DNA from: Xanthomonas codiaei
Lineage (GTDB): Bacteria; Pseudomonadota; Gammaproteobacteria; Xanthomonadales; Xanthomonadaceae
Direction of reading: 5' to 3'
Assembly (NCBI RefSeq): GCF_002939785.1
Contig: NZ_MDEC01000016.1
Location: 38,519-102,518, forward strand
DNA length: 64,000 nt
How positions within the stretch are numbered: position 1 is the stretch's first letter; each line of letters begins with the position of its first letter. This document shows, piece by piece, positions 52,908-61,896 of the stretch. Made by a program: the position numbers and the translations under genes. The notes beneath the pieces were generated by a model that worked only from the letters and a program-made list of their open reading frames with translations, made no database searches and was not told where the DNA came from.

Positions 52908-53819
52908 TCATTCGGAGACGGCGACGTAGCGTTCGTCCTCGTCTTCCTCGAGCGGCTCATCCAGGATCACCGTCACCGGCAGCGTCGCCAGGCGGGCCTG
53001 CCACTCGGCAGAGATGTAGTGATGGCTCAGGTCGATCCGCTGCAGCTGGCCCAGCTGGGTGCTTTCGACCAGCGCGCGCGCACCGGCATCGCCAATGGTA
53101 CCCAGCGACAGGTCCAGCGTCTCCAGGTGGCCCAGCCACGGCTGGGTGGCCAGCCAACTGGCCAGTTCATCGGTGTTGGCGGCATTGCGCAGGCCCAGGT
53201 AGCGCAGCCGTTCGGGGCCGATCGCCGCCAGCAGCCGCTGGTAGGTGCCCAGCTCGCCGTCGTAGCCGTAATCCTCCACGCCCAGCCATAGCTCCAGGTG
53301 CTGCAGGGCCGGCAGCGTGGACTCGGCGATCGCCTGCACGATCGCCGATGGCAGACCGCCGCATTCGATCGCCAGTTCCTGCAGCTGCGCATGCGCAAAC
53401 GGCGTCAGCTGCAATTGCGAGGAACCGCGGATGCGCAGCGATTCCAACGCCGGGAACGCCGCCAGCAGCGGGGTGTAGTCGGTCTGGATGATCCAGGAGA
53501 TCTCGCAGTCTTCGTAGGTCATGTCGCCGACGAACAGCGCACGCAGCGCCGGCAGTTCGTCGCGGCGTTCGATCAAGCGCTGCAGGTAGCCGTTGGGGCC
53601 TTCATCATGCGATTCGCGCCACGCGCCGATGATCAGCGCCTGGATGCTGGCCGGATCCACCTGCGCGAGCAGGCTGTCGAGCAGTCCCGCCTGGGTGTCC
53701 TCGCCTTCGTACTCCTGGCGCAACCGGTACACCACATCGCCGCCGCTGGCCGGTTGATCGACACTGAAGTCCACCACCCGCTTGCCACGATAGAATTCCG
53801 AATACTGGCCGATAGTCAT
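52908..53819 (-). CDS. STM4015-family leucine-rich-repeat protein
   Basis: 303 aa from ATG 53819 behind GGGAGGC. At least six leucine-rich repeats of bacterial type lie between residues about 100 and 285 (LPALRALFVGDMTY; FPALESLRIRG; AQLQELAIECGGLP; LPALQHLELWLG; ERLRYLGLRNA; GHLETLDLSLGTIGDAGARAL; LQRIDLSHHYI). First gene of the tight five-gene set, cytoplasmic, with an acidic C-terminus (LDEPLEEDEDE). Likely a binding or scaffold protein. Role unknown. Confidence 0.85.
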   Translation of the reverse strand: MTIGQYSEFYRGKRVVDFSVDQPASGGDVVYRLRQEYEGEDTQAGLLDSLLAQVDPASIQALIIGAWRESHDEGPNGYLQRLIERRDELPALRALFVGDMTYEDCEISWIIQTDYTPLLAAFPALESLRIRGSSQLQLTPFAHAQLQELAIECGGLPSAIVQAIAESTLPALQHLELWLGVEDYGYDGELGTYQRLLAAIGPERLRYLGLRNAANTDELASWLATQPWLGHLETLDLSLGTIGDAGARALVESTQLGQLQRIDLSHHYISAEWQARLATLPVTVILDEPLEEDEDERYVAVSE

Positions 53820-54004
53820 TGCATTGCCTCCCTGGCTCGGTGAGCGGGCAGGATACCCGCACGTCCATGGCAACCTCGTTAAGCGGGGGTGCCCGTTCCA
53901 TTGCCTACCACCGATCGTCCGTGCAGCGGCCGGTCGCGCGTTCTCTCGAAGGAGAGACCGCACGTTCTGGCGAGCGGGGGCGAGGCCTGTACGCCGACCA
54001 TTGC

Positions 54005-55039
54005 TCAGGTCGGTGTATCCACCTCGTCCCAGTCGGCGTCTTCGAAGTGCAGCAGCCAGTTGAGCGCGTAATGCCGCTCGTACACCACGCCGGGCACGAT
54101 GCCGGCGGGGACCGTCTGACCGGATTGCTCGGCCTGGCGCACTGCCCAATGCAGGCGCAGGTGGCGGTCCAGCGCATCCAGCAGCTCGGGCAACGGGCGC
54201 AGCGTTGGCGGCGGTGCCGTGGGAATCTTGGCGCGCTCCAGCGCGCGCTGCGCCACGCCGGGCACATCGCACAGACCGGTGGGCAGCGGCAGGGTGTCGG
54301 TCATGCCCACCGCCCATTGCAGCAGCGCCAGGCTTTCATAGCGCCAGCCGAAGTTGGCCAGTTGCTGCGCATCCGGCTGCGCGTGTCCGAAGAATGCCTG
54401 TTCCTGCGGCGACAGCGCAGCCTGCAGTCCCGGCAGGCGTTCGGCCATGTCGGCCAGCGACGGCGGCGTATCGCCGGCGGCCAGGATTTCCGCCCGCAGC
54501 GCCACCGCAAACAACGCCAGCATGCGCGCGGCAATGCTGTCCGGCGTCCGCAGGCGGGCCTCGGCCTGCCCCGGTACCGGCGGCAGGCTCGGTGGCACGC
54601 GGATACCCAACGCTGCCAGTTGGTCGTGCTGGCGCGCGCGGCGCGCCAGCGCGTCCGGTGGATAGGGCAGCTGCGCCTGCGCATCCAACGGCGGCTCGCC
54701 CTGGCTGATCAGCACCCGGCCCTGCGGGTCGCGCACGCTGCCGTCGGCCAGGAAGCACACCGCGTTGGCCTGCTCGGCCCACTGCGCCAGCGCGCCGAAC
54801 GCCGCATCGTCCAACTCGAAGCTGAAGTGCTGGCGCACCCGCTGCACATGCCGCATCAGGTGATAGCGCGCCTGGGTCATCTGGCCATCGCCGGCCTGGC
54901 TCACATAGCCGACAAAGCCGTGCAGATGCGCGGCCAGTTCCGGATCGGCGTGGTCGCGATGCTGCACGGCGGCCTGCGGCAGAAACTCCGGCCACAGCGG
55001 CGTGCGCAGCGTGGAATAGGCGTTGATCAACAGCGCCAT
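54005..55039 (-). CDS. DUF4272-domain protein
   Basis: 344 aa from ATG 55039 (AGGGGG box). C-terminal half shows the DUF4272 pattern: IAARMLALFAVALRAEILA, FGWRYESLALLQWAVGMTDTLPLPTGLCDV, then ERHYALNWLLHFEDADWDEVDTPT. The N-terminal half (MALLINAYSTLRTPLWPEF...) is less conserved. It is encoded 185 nt upstream of the STM4015 gene on the same strand and may belong to its transcript. Function unknown. Confidence 0.8.
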   Translation of the reverse strand: MALLINAYSTLRTPLWPEFLPQAAVQHRDHADPELAAHLHGFVGYVSQAGDGQMTQARYHLMRHVQRVRQHFSFELDDAAFGALAQWAEQANAVCFLADGSVRDPQGRVLISQGEPPLDAQAQLPYPPDALARRARQHDQLAALGIRVPPSLPPVPGQAEARLRTPDSIAARMLALFAVALRAEILAAGDTPPSLADMAERLPGLQAALSPQEQAFFGHAQPDAQQLANFGWRYESLALLQWAVGMTDTLPLPTGLCDVPGVAQRALERAKIPTAPPPTLRPLPELLDALDRHLRLHWAVRQAEQSGQTVPAGIVPGVVYERHYALNWLLHFEDADWDEVDTPT

Positions 55040-55088
55040 GCGGGCCCCCTTTGCGATGGAAACAGCCGGCAGGGTGGCGCAGCGCCGC

Positions 55089-55625
55089 TCAGCTGTCCAC
55101 GCCAGCAGGGCCGAGCTCGATCGTGTAGTACGCCACCGCCTCGGTGCCGGGACTGAGCACCCGCAGGCTCTCATAGCGCAGCCCCAGCGCTTCCAGCGCG
55201 CGGATCGAATCGGCATTGCCTGGCGAAACGATCGCGCACACCTGCGTCAGTCCCAAAACCTGGTACGCATGCGCCAGCACCGCACGCCCGGCTTCGGTCA
55301 CATAACCCTTGCCGCGATACGTGGGCAACAGCGCAAAGCCGATATGCGGCATCGGCAAGGTCTCGCGGCACAGCAGGCCCAAGGTGCCCATGAAGGTGCT
55401 TGCCTGCCGCGTTTCCAGCGCCCAGTGCGCGAAGCCGTGTTGTTGCTGATGCGCCTGCGCCCACTCGCGCAGATGCTCGCGCGCCTGTTCGCGCGTGCGG
55501 ATGCCGCGGTCGTTGATGCCGGCGATGAACGCAGGGTCGTTGACCAGCGCCAGCATCGCTTCGGCATCGCGCTCGGGGTCGAGCAGACGCAAGCGCACGC
55601 GTGCGGTTTCGAGGATGACGGTCAC
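55089..55625 (-). CDS. GNAT N-acetyltransferase (RimJ/RimL type)
   Basis: 178 aa from GTG 55625; an ATG at 55691 would add 22 residues not typical of the family. LETARVRLRLLDPERDAEAMLALVNDPAFI starts the Acetyltransf_3 fold; IGFALLPTYRGKGYVTEAGRAVLAHAYQVLGL carries the acetyl-CoA loop (R-G-K-G); SIRALEALGLRYE ends it. Substrate unknown. Its stop is 49 nt before the DUF4272 start. Confidence 0.85.
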   Translation of the reverse strand: MTVILETARVRLRLLDPERDAEAMLALVNDPAFIAGINDRGIRTREQAREHLREWAQAHQQQHGFAHWALETRQASTFMGTLGLLCRETLPMPHIGFALLPTYRGKGYVTEAGRAVLAHAYQVLGLTQVCAIVSPGNADSIRALEALGLRYESLRVLSPGTEAVAYYTIELGPAGVDS

Positions 55626-55801
55626 GGCGCGCTCGGTTGGCGGGAGCCTCAGACTGCCGTGCGGCAGGGGCACTGACAAGCCGGACGGCATCGCACACCG
55701 TCACGCCCGCTGCCGCAGGTCGCCGGTGGCGGCCTCACCGCCATCGTCGCCCAGCTCACAGCGAGCGCAGGCGGCGTAAGGGGAGCCGCTGTCCGCCGTG
55801 C

Positions 55802-57778
55802 TCAGTCGAACAACGCCTGGATCGCCGCCAACCCCGCGCTGGCGCGTTCCTTCTTGCGCTCGGCATCGGCCACCGGGTCGGCGCCGTCGCGCTGCAGCTC
55901 CGCTGCCGGAATCTCGTCGAAGAACCGGCTCGGCTTCAACCGCACATGCTCGCCGAACTTGCGCGTCAGCTTGCTGTAGCTCATCCACAACTGCTGCTTG
56001 GCGCGGGTGATGCCCACGTACAACAGGCGGCGCTCTTCCTGCAGATTGCCTTCTTCCAGGCTCACTTCGTGCGGCAGCACGCCATCTTCGCAGCCGACGA
56101 TGAACACATAGCGGAATTCCAGGCCCTTGGATGCATGCATGGTCATCATGCGCACCTGGTTGCCGCCATCGTCCTTGTCGTTGCGCGACAGCAGCGCCAG
56201 CTGCGCAGCCAGATCGCTGGCGCTGGCGCCGCGCGGCCCACCTTCGAACCATTCTGCCAATTCGTCCAGGTTGCGCTTGCGGCGCTGGAAGCCGGTTTCG
56301 TCCTTGGACTGGTTGCGCAGATCGTTGAGCAGGCCGGATTTGTCGGCCAGCATCCGTACCAGTTCGCCCGCCGGCATGCTGGTGGAGTGCTGGCGCATCT
56401 CGCGCAGGATGTCGGTAAACGCGCTCAGGCCGTTGGCCGCACGCGGCGGCAGCTGCTGCAATGCCCCCATCGACTCGGCCGCACGCGACATCGGCACCGA
56501 CTTGCCGCTGGCCAGCTCGGCCAGTCGCGCCAGCGAGGTCGCACCCACTTCGCGCTTGGGCGACTGCACCGCACGCAGGAAGGCGGCGTCATCGTCCGGA
56601 TTGACGATCAGGCGCAACCACGACAGCAGGTCCTTGACCTCCTGCCGCTCCAGGAACGCTGTGCCGCCGGTCAGGTGATATGGCACCCGCAACAACTGCA
56701 GCGCCTTTTCCAGCGGCCGTGACTGGAAATTGCCGCGGAACAGGATGCAGAAATCGCTCCACGGCACCTGCTTGGCGGTGCCCAGGAACGAGATCTCGGC
56801 AGCCACCTTTTCCGCCTCGTGCTCGCTGTCGCGGCATTCCCACACGCGAATGCGCTCGCCGTCGGCCTGGTCGCTCCACAGCGTTTTCAAATGCTCGTGC
56901 GGGTTGTGCGCGATCAGCGCGTTGGCCGCGCGCAGCACGCGGTTGGAGCAGCGGTAGTTCTGCTCCAGCTTGATGATTTCCAGCGCCGGATAATCGCGCC
57001 CCATCTGCTGCAGGTTTTCCGGGTTGGCGCCGCGCCAGGCGTAGATGCTCTGGTCGTCGTCGCCCACGCAGGTGAAGTTGCCGCGCGGGCCGGCCAGCAT
57101 CTTCAGCAGCCGGTATTGCGCATCGTTGGTGTCCTGGCATTCGTCCACCAGCAGGTAGCCGATGCGTTCGCGCCAGCCCAGCACGATTTCTTCGTTGGCC
57201 TCCAGGATCTGCACCGGCAGGCGGATCAGATCGTCGAAGTCCACCGCATTGAAGGTGGTCAGCCGCGCCTGGTAGCGCTCGTACAGACTGGCGGCTTCTT
57301 TCTCGCGATTGCTGCGCGCCGCGGCCATGGCCTGCTCGGGCGAGAGCCCGGCGTTCTTGGCGCGCGAGATCAGGTTCTTGGCGTCCTCGATCGCATCGGG
57401 CTTGGCGCCATGCATCAGGTCCTTGATCTGCGCGGCGGCATCGTCCGAATCGAAGATCGAGAACCCGCGCTTCAGGCCGGCGGCGGCATGTTCGATCTGC
57501 AGGAACTTCAACCCCATCGCATGGAAGGTGCAGATGGTCAGGCCATCGGCGCCGTCGCCGCGGATGCGCTTGGCCACACGCTCGCGCATTTCCTTGGCCG
57601 ATTTATTGGTGAAGGTGATCGCGGCGATGCGCTTGGCCGGGTAGCGCCCGGTGGCGATCAGGTGCGCGATCTTCTCCACGATCACGCGCGTCTTGCCGCT
57701 GCCGGCACCGGCCAGCACCAACAAGGGACCTTCGCAGTGCAGCACCGCGGCGCTTTGCGGGGGATTGAGACCGTGCAT
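55802..57778 (-). CDS. rep: ATP-dependent DNA helicase Rep
   Basis: 658 aa, superfamily 1A helicase, 3'-5' motor acting at stalled replication forks. MHGLNPPQSAAVLHCEGPLLVLAGAGSGKTRVI holds motif Q and Walker A; LLVDECQDTNDAQYRLLKMLA motif II; VGDDDQSIYAWRGANPENL motif III; EQNYRCSNRVLRAANALI motif IV; VRMMTMHASKGLEFRYVFIVGCEDGVLP motif V; EERRLLYVGITRAKQQLWMSY motif VI. Rep rather than UvrD by length and N-terminus. Confidence 0.95.
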   Translation of the reverse strand: MHGLNPPQSAAVLHCEGPLLVLAGAGSGKTRVIVEKIAHLIATGRYPAKRIAAITFTNKSAKEMRERVAKRIRGDGADGLTICTFHAMGLKFLQIEHAAAGLKRGFSIFDSDDAAAQIKDLMHGAKPDAIEDAKNLISRAKNAGLSPEQAMAAARSNREKEAASLYERYQARLTTFNAVDFDDLIRLPVQILEANEEIVLGWRERIGYLLVDECQDTNDAQYRLLKMLAGPRGNFTCVGDDDQSIYAWRGANPENLQQMGRDYPALEIIKLEQNYRCSNRVLRAANALIAHNPHEHLKTLWSDQADGERIRVWECRDSEHEAEKVAAEISFLGTAKQVPWSDFCILFRGNFQSRPLEKALQLLRVPYHLTGGTAFLERQEVKDLLSWLRLIVNPDDDAAFLRAVQSPKREVGATSLARLAELASGKSVPMSRAAESMGALQQLPPRAANGLSAFTDILREMRQHSTSMPAGELVRMLADKSGLLNDLRNQSKDETGFQRRKRNLDELAEWFEGGPRGASASDLAAQLALLSRNDKDDGGNQVRMMTMHASKGLEFRYVFIVGCEDGVLPHEVSLEEGNLQEERRLLYVGITRAKQQLWMSYSKLTRKFGEHVRLKPSRFFDEIPAAELQRDGADPVADAERKKERASAGLAAIQALFD

Positions 57779-57982
57779 AGAGGCTTCCGACAGAGCGCGC
57801 CATTGTACCGGGGCGGGCAGCGGCTGGCCGGCGCAGCGGGTTCATGCGGCGCCGGGAAGCGCCGCCGTTGCCGCAGCGTGTTCGCGCAATGCGTGATGGC
57901 GACTGATGCTGCTGCATCGGCCGGCCAGCCCGGACAACGCCTGCCTTCCGCATCCCGCCGCCCGGCCCGCTAAAATCGCCCA

Positions 57983-58618
57983 ATGGCCAAGCTCTATTTC
58001 TACTATTCGGCGATGAACGCCGGCAAGACCACCACCTTGCTGCAATCGGCGCACAACTACCGCGAGCGTGGCATGCGCACGCTGATCCTCACGCCCAAGC
58101 TCGATCACCGCGCCGGCAGCGGCGTGGTCGCCTCGCGGATCGGACTGCGCGCGGACGGGCGCACGTTCGACCGCAGCACCGAATTGCAACAGCTGGTCGA
58201 ACGCGACATCGCCGCCGACGGGCCGCTGCATTGCGTGCTGGTGGACGAAGCGCAATTCCTCGGCCGCGCGCAGGTCTGGCAATTGAGCGAGGTCGTCGAC
58301 CGGCTGCGCATCCCGGTGCTGTGCTACGGCCTGCGCACGGATTTCCGCGGCGAGCTGTTCGAAGGCAGCCAGTTCCTGCTGGCCTGGGCCGACGAACTGG
58401 AAGAGATCAAGACCATCTGCCACAGCGGCAGCAAGGCCACCATGACCGTCCGCGTGGATGCGCACGGCCACGCCGTGCAGGACGGCCCGCAGGTGGAGAT
58501 TGGCGGCAACGAACGCTACGTCTCGGTCAGCCGCGCCGAGTTCAAGAAGATCATGCGTGGCGAAGGCCGCATCGATCCGTTGCAGATCGCGCTGCCGCTG
58601 CCGTCTGCCAGCAGCTAG
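57983..58618 (+). CDS. tdk: Thymidine kinase
   Basis: 211 aa. Type II (cellular-like) kinase phosphorylating thymidine in salvage. Walker A in [23 protein letters not shown], the lasso region and [12 protein letters not shown]. The zinc site seen in most family members has been lost: only Cys146 (ICHSGSK) remains of the two Cys pairs, and VSVSRAEF replaces the C-terminal Cys/His pair. Start ATG 57983 has a poor ribosome-binding site but fits the family exactly. Confidence 0.95.
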   Translation: MAKLYFYYSAMNAGKTTTLLQSAHNYRERGMRTLILTPKLDHRAGSGVVASRIGLRADGRTFDRSTELQQLVERDIAADGPLHCVLVDEAQFLGRAQVWQLSEVVDRLRIPVLCYGLRTDFRGELFEGSQFLLAWADELEEIKTICHSGSKATMTVRVDAHGHAVQDGPQVEIGGNERYVSVSRAEFKKIMRGEGRIDPLQIALPLPSASS

Positions 58619-58879
58619 GTTGCCGCCTTACCGGTCGGCTCGCACGCCGATGGCAGGCATGGGACGCTGCTCGGGAGCGTGCACCGCGGCCGCGGCCTCG
58701 CATTCCCCAGCTATACCATTCATCGCCATCGCCAGACCCGCGCGGGCATGCACACCGCAGCATCCCCGGCGCCGACCGACAGGCATATCGTGATGCCTGT
58801 GTGGCAGCGGCCTGATGCCCGACCAGGCCCGGCTGTGGTGCTGTAAACTGGCGGGCATCCACTTCTGGGGAGGCAATGC

Positions 58880-60124
58880 ATGGGTCCGCTTCCCGCTGAG
58901 CTCCGCGCCGATATCGCGCGCGTTGGCCGGCTCTCGTCGGTCCCGGATGTCCTGACCATTCTCACCCGTCTGACCGGCATGGGCTTTGCCGCGGTCGCGC
59001 GCGTGACCGACGCGCGCTGGATCACCTGCCAGGTGCGCGACGAGCTGTCCTTCGGCCTGGTGCCGGGCGACGAACTGCCGCTGGCCACCACGTTCTGCGA
59101 CAGCGTACGGGTCAAGGGCAACGCGGTCTGGTTCGGCCATGCCTCGGACGACCCGGTCTACCGCGACCATCCGTCGCCACGGCTGTACGGTTTCGAAAGC
59201 TATGTCTCGGTGCCGATCCGCTTCGACGATGGCAGCGTATTCGGCACCCTGTGCGCGCTGGATCCGCTGCCACGGGTCATGGACCGGCAGCTGGTGGAGA
59301 AGGTCGAGCTGCTGGCGCAGCTGCTGGGCGCACAGATCCAGGCCGAACAACGCGCCGAGGAGAGTGCGCAGGAATCGCAACGCGCGCGCAGCGAACTCGG
59401 TCGCGCCGGCGCCTCGGCGCGGCTGCGCGAAGAATTCATCGGCATCCTGGGGCACGACCTGCGCAACCCGCTGCAGTCCATGCACGCGGTGGTGGACATG
59501 CTCGCCATCGACCCGATCAACCAGCGCCAGGGCGGCGCCATCCGTTCGATGCAGCGCAGCTTGCAGCGCATGGAAGAGCTGATCGACTTCGCCTGCGATT
59601 TCGCCCGCGGCATCGAGCGCGACTGGCTGCAGCTGGACTACGGCAATGGCAGCGATCTGTCCGACGCGCTTTCGCAGGTGGTCGACGAAACCCGTGCCGC
59701 CTATCCCAATCAGGTGCTGTCCACGCACGTGGCCATCGACGAACCGGTACATGGCGATGCGGTGCGGCTGGCGCAGATGTTCGGCAGCATGATGATCAAC
59801 GCGGTGGTGCAGGGCCAGCAGAGTTCGCTGATCAAGGCGGTGGCGGTCACCGAACAGGGCCGTCTGCGGCTTGAGGTCTGCAATCTGGACGGCATCGATC
59901 CACGCCGGCTGGATGTGCTCCACGCTTCCACGCACGTACATAGCGCCGGCCGCGCGGTGCCGGAAGTGGATCTGGGCCTGCACATGGCCGCGCAGATCGC
60001 ACAGGCGCACCAAGGTGAGCTGCGCATCACCAGCGGCAAGAACGGCACCTGCTTTGGCGTGGAGTTGTCCTGCGCACGGCCGCGCACGCGCCTGCAATTG
60101 ATCAACGGCACGACGTTGGCTTGA
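58880..60124 (+). CDS. GAF-domain histidine kinase with degenerate ATPase boxes
   Basis: 414 aa, ATG behind GGGGAGG. No membrane segment. GAF domain at about residues 15-165 (SVPDVLTILTRLTGMGFAAVARV; YGFESYVSVPIRFDDGSVFGTLCALD). The H-box ILGHDLRNPLQ carries His192. The ATPase part is divergent: the N-box reads MFGSMMINAVVQG (one of two Asn missing), the G1 Asp is replaced (VCNLDGID), and the GLGL box is DLGLHMAAQIAQAHQG. It may be a weak kinase, a phosphatase or a docking protein. No response regulator lies next to it. Confidence 0.85.
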   Translation: MGPLPAELRADIARVGRLSSVPDVLTILTRLTGMGFAAVARVTDARWITCQVRDELSFGLVPGDELPLATTFCDSVRVKGNAVWFGHASDDPVYRDHPSPRLYGFESYVSVPIRFDDGSVFGTLCALDPLPRVMDRQLVEKVELLAQLLGAQIQAEQRAEESAQESQRARSELGRAGASARLREEFIGILGHDLRNPLQSMHAVVDMLAIDPINQRQGGAIRSMQRSLQRMEELIDFACDFARGIERDWLQLDYGNGSDLSDALSQVVDETRAAYPNQVLSTHVAIDEPVHGDAVRLAQMFGSMMINAVVQGQQSSLIKAVAVTEQGRLRLEVCNLDGIDPRRLDVLHASTHVHSAGRAVPEVDLGLHMAAQIAQAHQGELRITSGKNGTCFGVELSCARPRTRLQLINGTTLA

Positions 60125-60227
60125 GCGCGCTGACGCTGCGGCAGCGCCGGCAACGCTCCTGCACCGTCGCGCGCGTTGCCGTCGATCGACGACGGCAACG
60201 CACGTTCCGCATGCCCGGCACGCGAAT

Positions 60228-61835
60228 TCAGTACAGCTTTCGCTCGCTCGCCGGTGGCGGTGTCCACTGATAGAGCCAGGTTTCGGTCAAGGGCTTGCCA
60301 TTGGCGCGCAGGTACAGACGGATGTCGATCTGCTGGGTGCTCTCGTCCGGTGGCACCAGGTCGAACATCGCCCGGTAGCCCTTGAGCTCGTACAATGGGC
60401 GCGCGGAGACGATTTCGGTGGTGCCGCGCGACACCTGGATCACCGCTTCGACCTTGGTCTTTGCCTCCTTCACCAGGGCAGGCAACTCGCCCCCGGCAAA
60501 ATCCACCGCAAACCGCCATGAGAAGTGGCTGCGCTTTTGCCCGACGATACCGCCCAGCCCGGTGCGGGTGGCCACGCAATGCGCCAGCGGCGAACTGGCC
60601 GGCGGCTGTGCGCCCCAGTACAGGCGATACCCCAGCAACAGTTCCTGCCCCGGCTGTGGCTTGGCCTGCGGGTTCCAGAACGCCACGATATTGTCGAAGG
60701 TCTCGTCCACGGTCGGAATCTCGACCAACTGCACCGACCCCTTGCCCCAGCCGCTCTTGGGCTCCACCCACAGGCACGGGCGCTTCTCGTAGAACACGCC
60801 GTCGTCCTGGTAATGGTCGAAGTTGCGGTCGCGCTGCAGCAGCCCGAAGCCGCGCGGGTTCTCATCCACGAACATGTTGAAACGCAGCTGCGGCGGATTG
60901 CACAGCGGCCGCCAGATCCATTCGCCGGCACCGGTCCACATCGCCAGGCCATCGGTGTCGTGGATTTCCGGCCGCCAGTCCCAGTCCATGCGGCTATCGT
61001 TTTCGCCAACCTGGTACATGCTGGTGCACGGGCCGATGCCCAGCCGCTCGATGGCCTTGCGCGGGTACAACGCGCTATCGATATCCATCACCAGCACGTC
61101 GCCATTGGTGATGGCAAAGCGATAAGCGCCGGCAACGCTGGGCGAATCCAGCAGGCCGTACACCACCACGGTATCGGAGGCGTCGGCCGGTTGTTCCAGG
61201 TAGTAGGCAATGAAGTCCGGAAACTCCTCCGGGCCACCGGTTCCGGTGTCGATGGCCAGCCCGCGTGCGGACTGCCCGTACTGGCCTTCCTTGCCCACGG
61301 CGCGGAAGTAGCTCGCGCCCAGAAACGCCGCAAAGTCGCGCTCGGTGTCCTTGCGCGTATTGAGCCGGAAGCCGGCAAATCCCAGGTCCTTGGGCAGCTG
61401 TTTGCCCCCCAGCCCACTGCTGCCGTAGTCGAACGCAGCCGGGTCGTAGGCCAGTTGCTGCGCCTTGCCATCGACGATGTCGTAGATATGCACCGGCGTG
61501 TGGAAATACAGCCCCAGGTGGAAGAATTTCGCCTGGAACTTGCCATTGCCGTCGGCCCACAACGCGTGATCCTGGCGATAGCGGATCGATTGATACTGAT
61601 CCCAGTTCAATGCCTCCAGCGGGCCGGGCAACACCTGCTTGTGGCTCTTGTACGGTGCGGCAGCCAATGCGCGCGCCTGTCCCTTGAGCCAGGCATAGTC
61701 GAAGGGTTGCGGCTGGCCGAGCCGACGCAGGCCCACGGCCTTGCCCGCCAATGCCCACTGCGGCACTGCCGGTAAACCGAGCGCGGCCAGGGCGGCAGCG
61801 GCATTTTTCAGGAAGTGGCGTCGTTGCATGCGCAT
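60228..61835 (-). CDS. opgD: Glucan biosynthesis protein D (osmoregulated periplasmic glucans)
   Basis: 535 aa. A Tat signal peptide (RRHFLKNAAAALAALGLP) sends it folded to the periplasm, as known for OpgD. Conserved segments: DYAWLKGQARALAA, LGLYFHTPVHIYDI, FAGFRLNT, YLRAVGKEGQYGQSARGLAIDT-like region (SYFRAVGKEGQYGQSARGL), PEEFPDFIAYYLEQP, LRFNMFVDENPRGFGLLQRDR, ALVKEAKTKVE. It processes the beta-glucan backbone. ATG 61835 is used; 61829 is possible. Confidence 0.95.
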   Translation of the reverse strand: MRMQRRHFLKNAAAALAALGLPAVPQWALAGKAVGLRRLGQPQPFDYAWLKGQARALAAAPYKSHKQVLPGPLEALNWDQYQSIRYRQDHALWADGNGKFQAKFFHLGLYFHTPVHIYDIVDGKAQQLAYDPAAFDYGSSGLGGKQLPKDLGFAGFRLNTRKDTERDFAAFLGASYFRAVGKEGQYGQSARGLAIDTGTGGPEEFPDFIAYYLEQPADASDTVVVYGLLDSPSVAGAYRFAITNGDVLVMDIDSALYPRKAIERLGIGPCTSMYQVGENDSRMDWDWRPEIHDTDGLAMWTGAGEWIWRPLCNPPQLRFNMFVDENPRGFGLLQRDRNFDHYQDDGVFYEKRPCLWVEPKSGWGKGSVQLVEIPTVDETFDNIVAFWNPQAKPQPGQELLLGYRLYWGAQPPASSPLAHCVATRTGLGGIVGQKRSHFSWRFAVDFAGGELPALVKEAKTKVEAVIQVSRGTTEIVSARPLYELKGYRAMFDLVPPDESTQQIDIRLYLRANGKPLTETWLYQWTPPPASERKLY

Positions 61836-61896
61836 CGGTCTGAGCTAAGGAATGGCGACATCATAGCCACAGCCCGGCGTGGACGCGCATGCGGGT

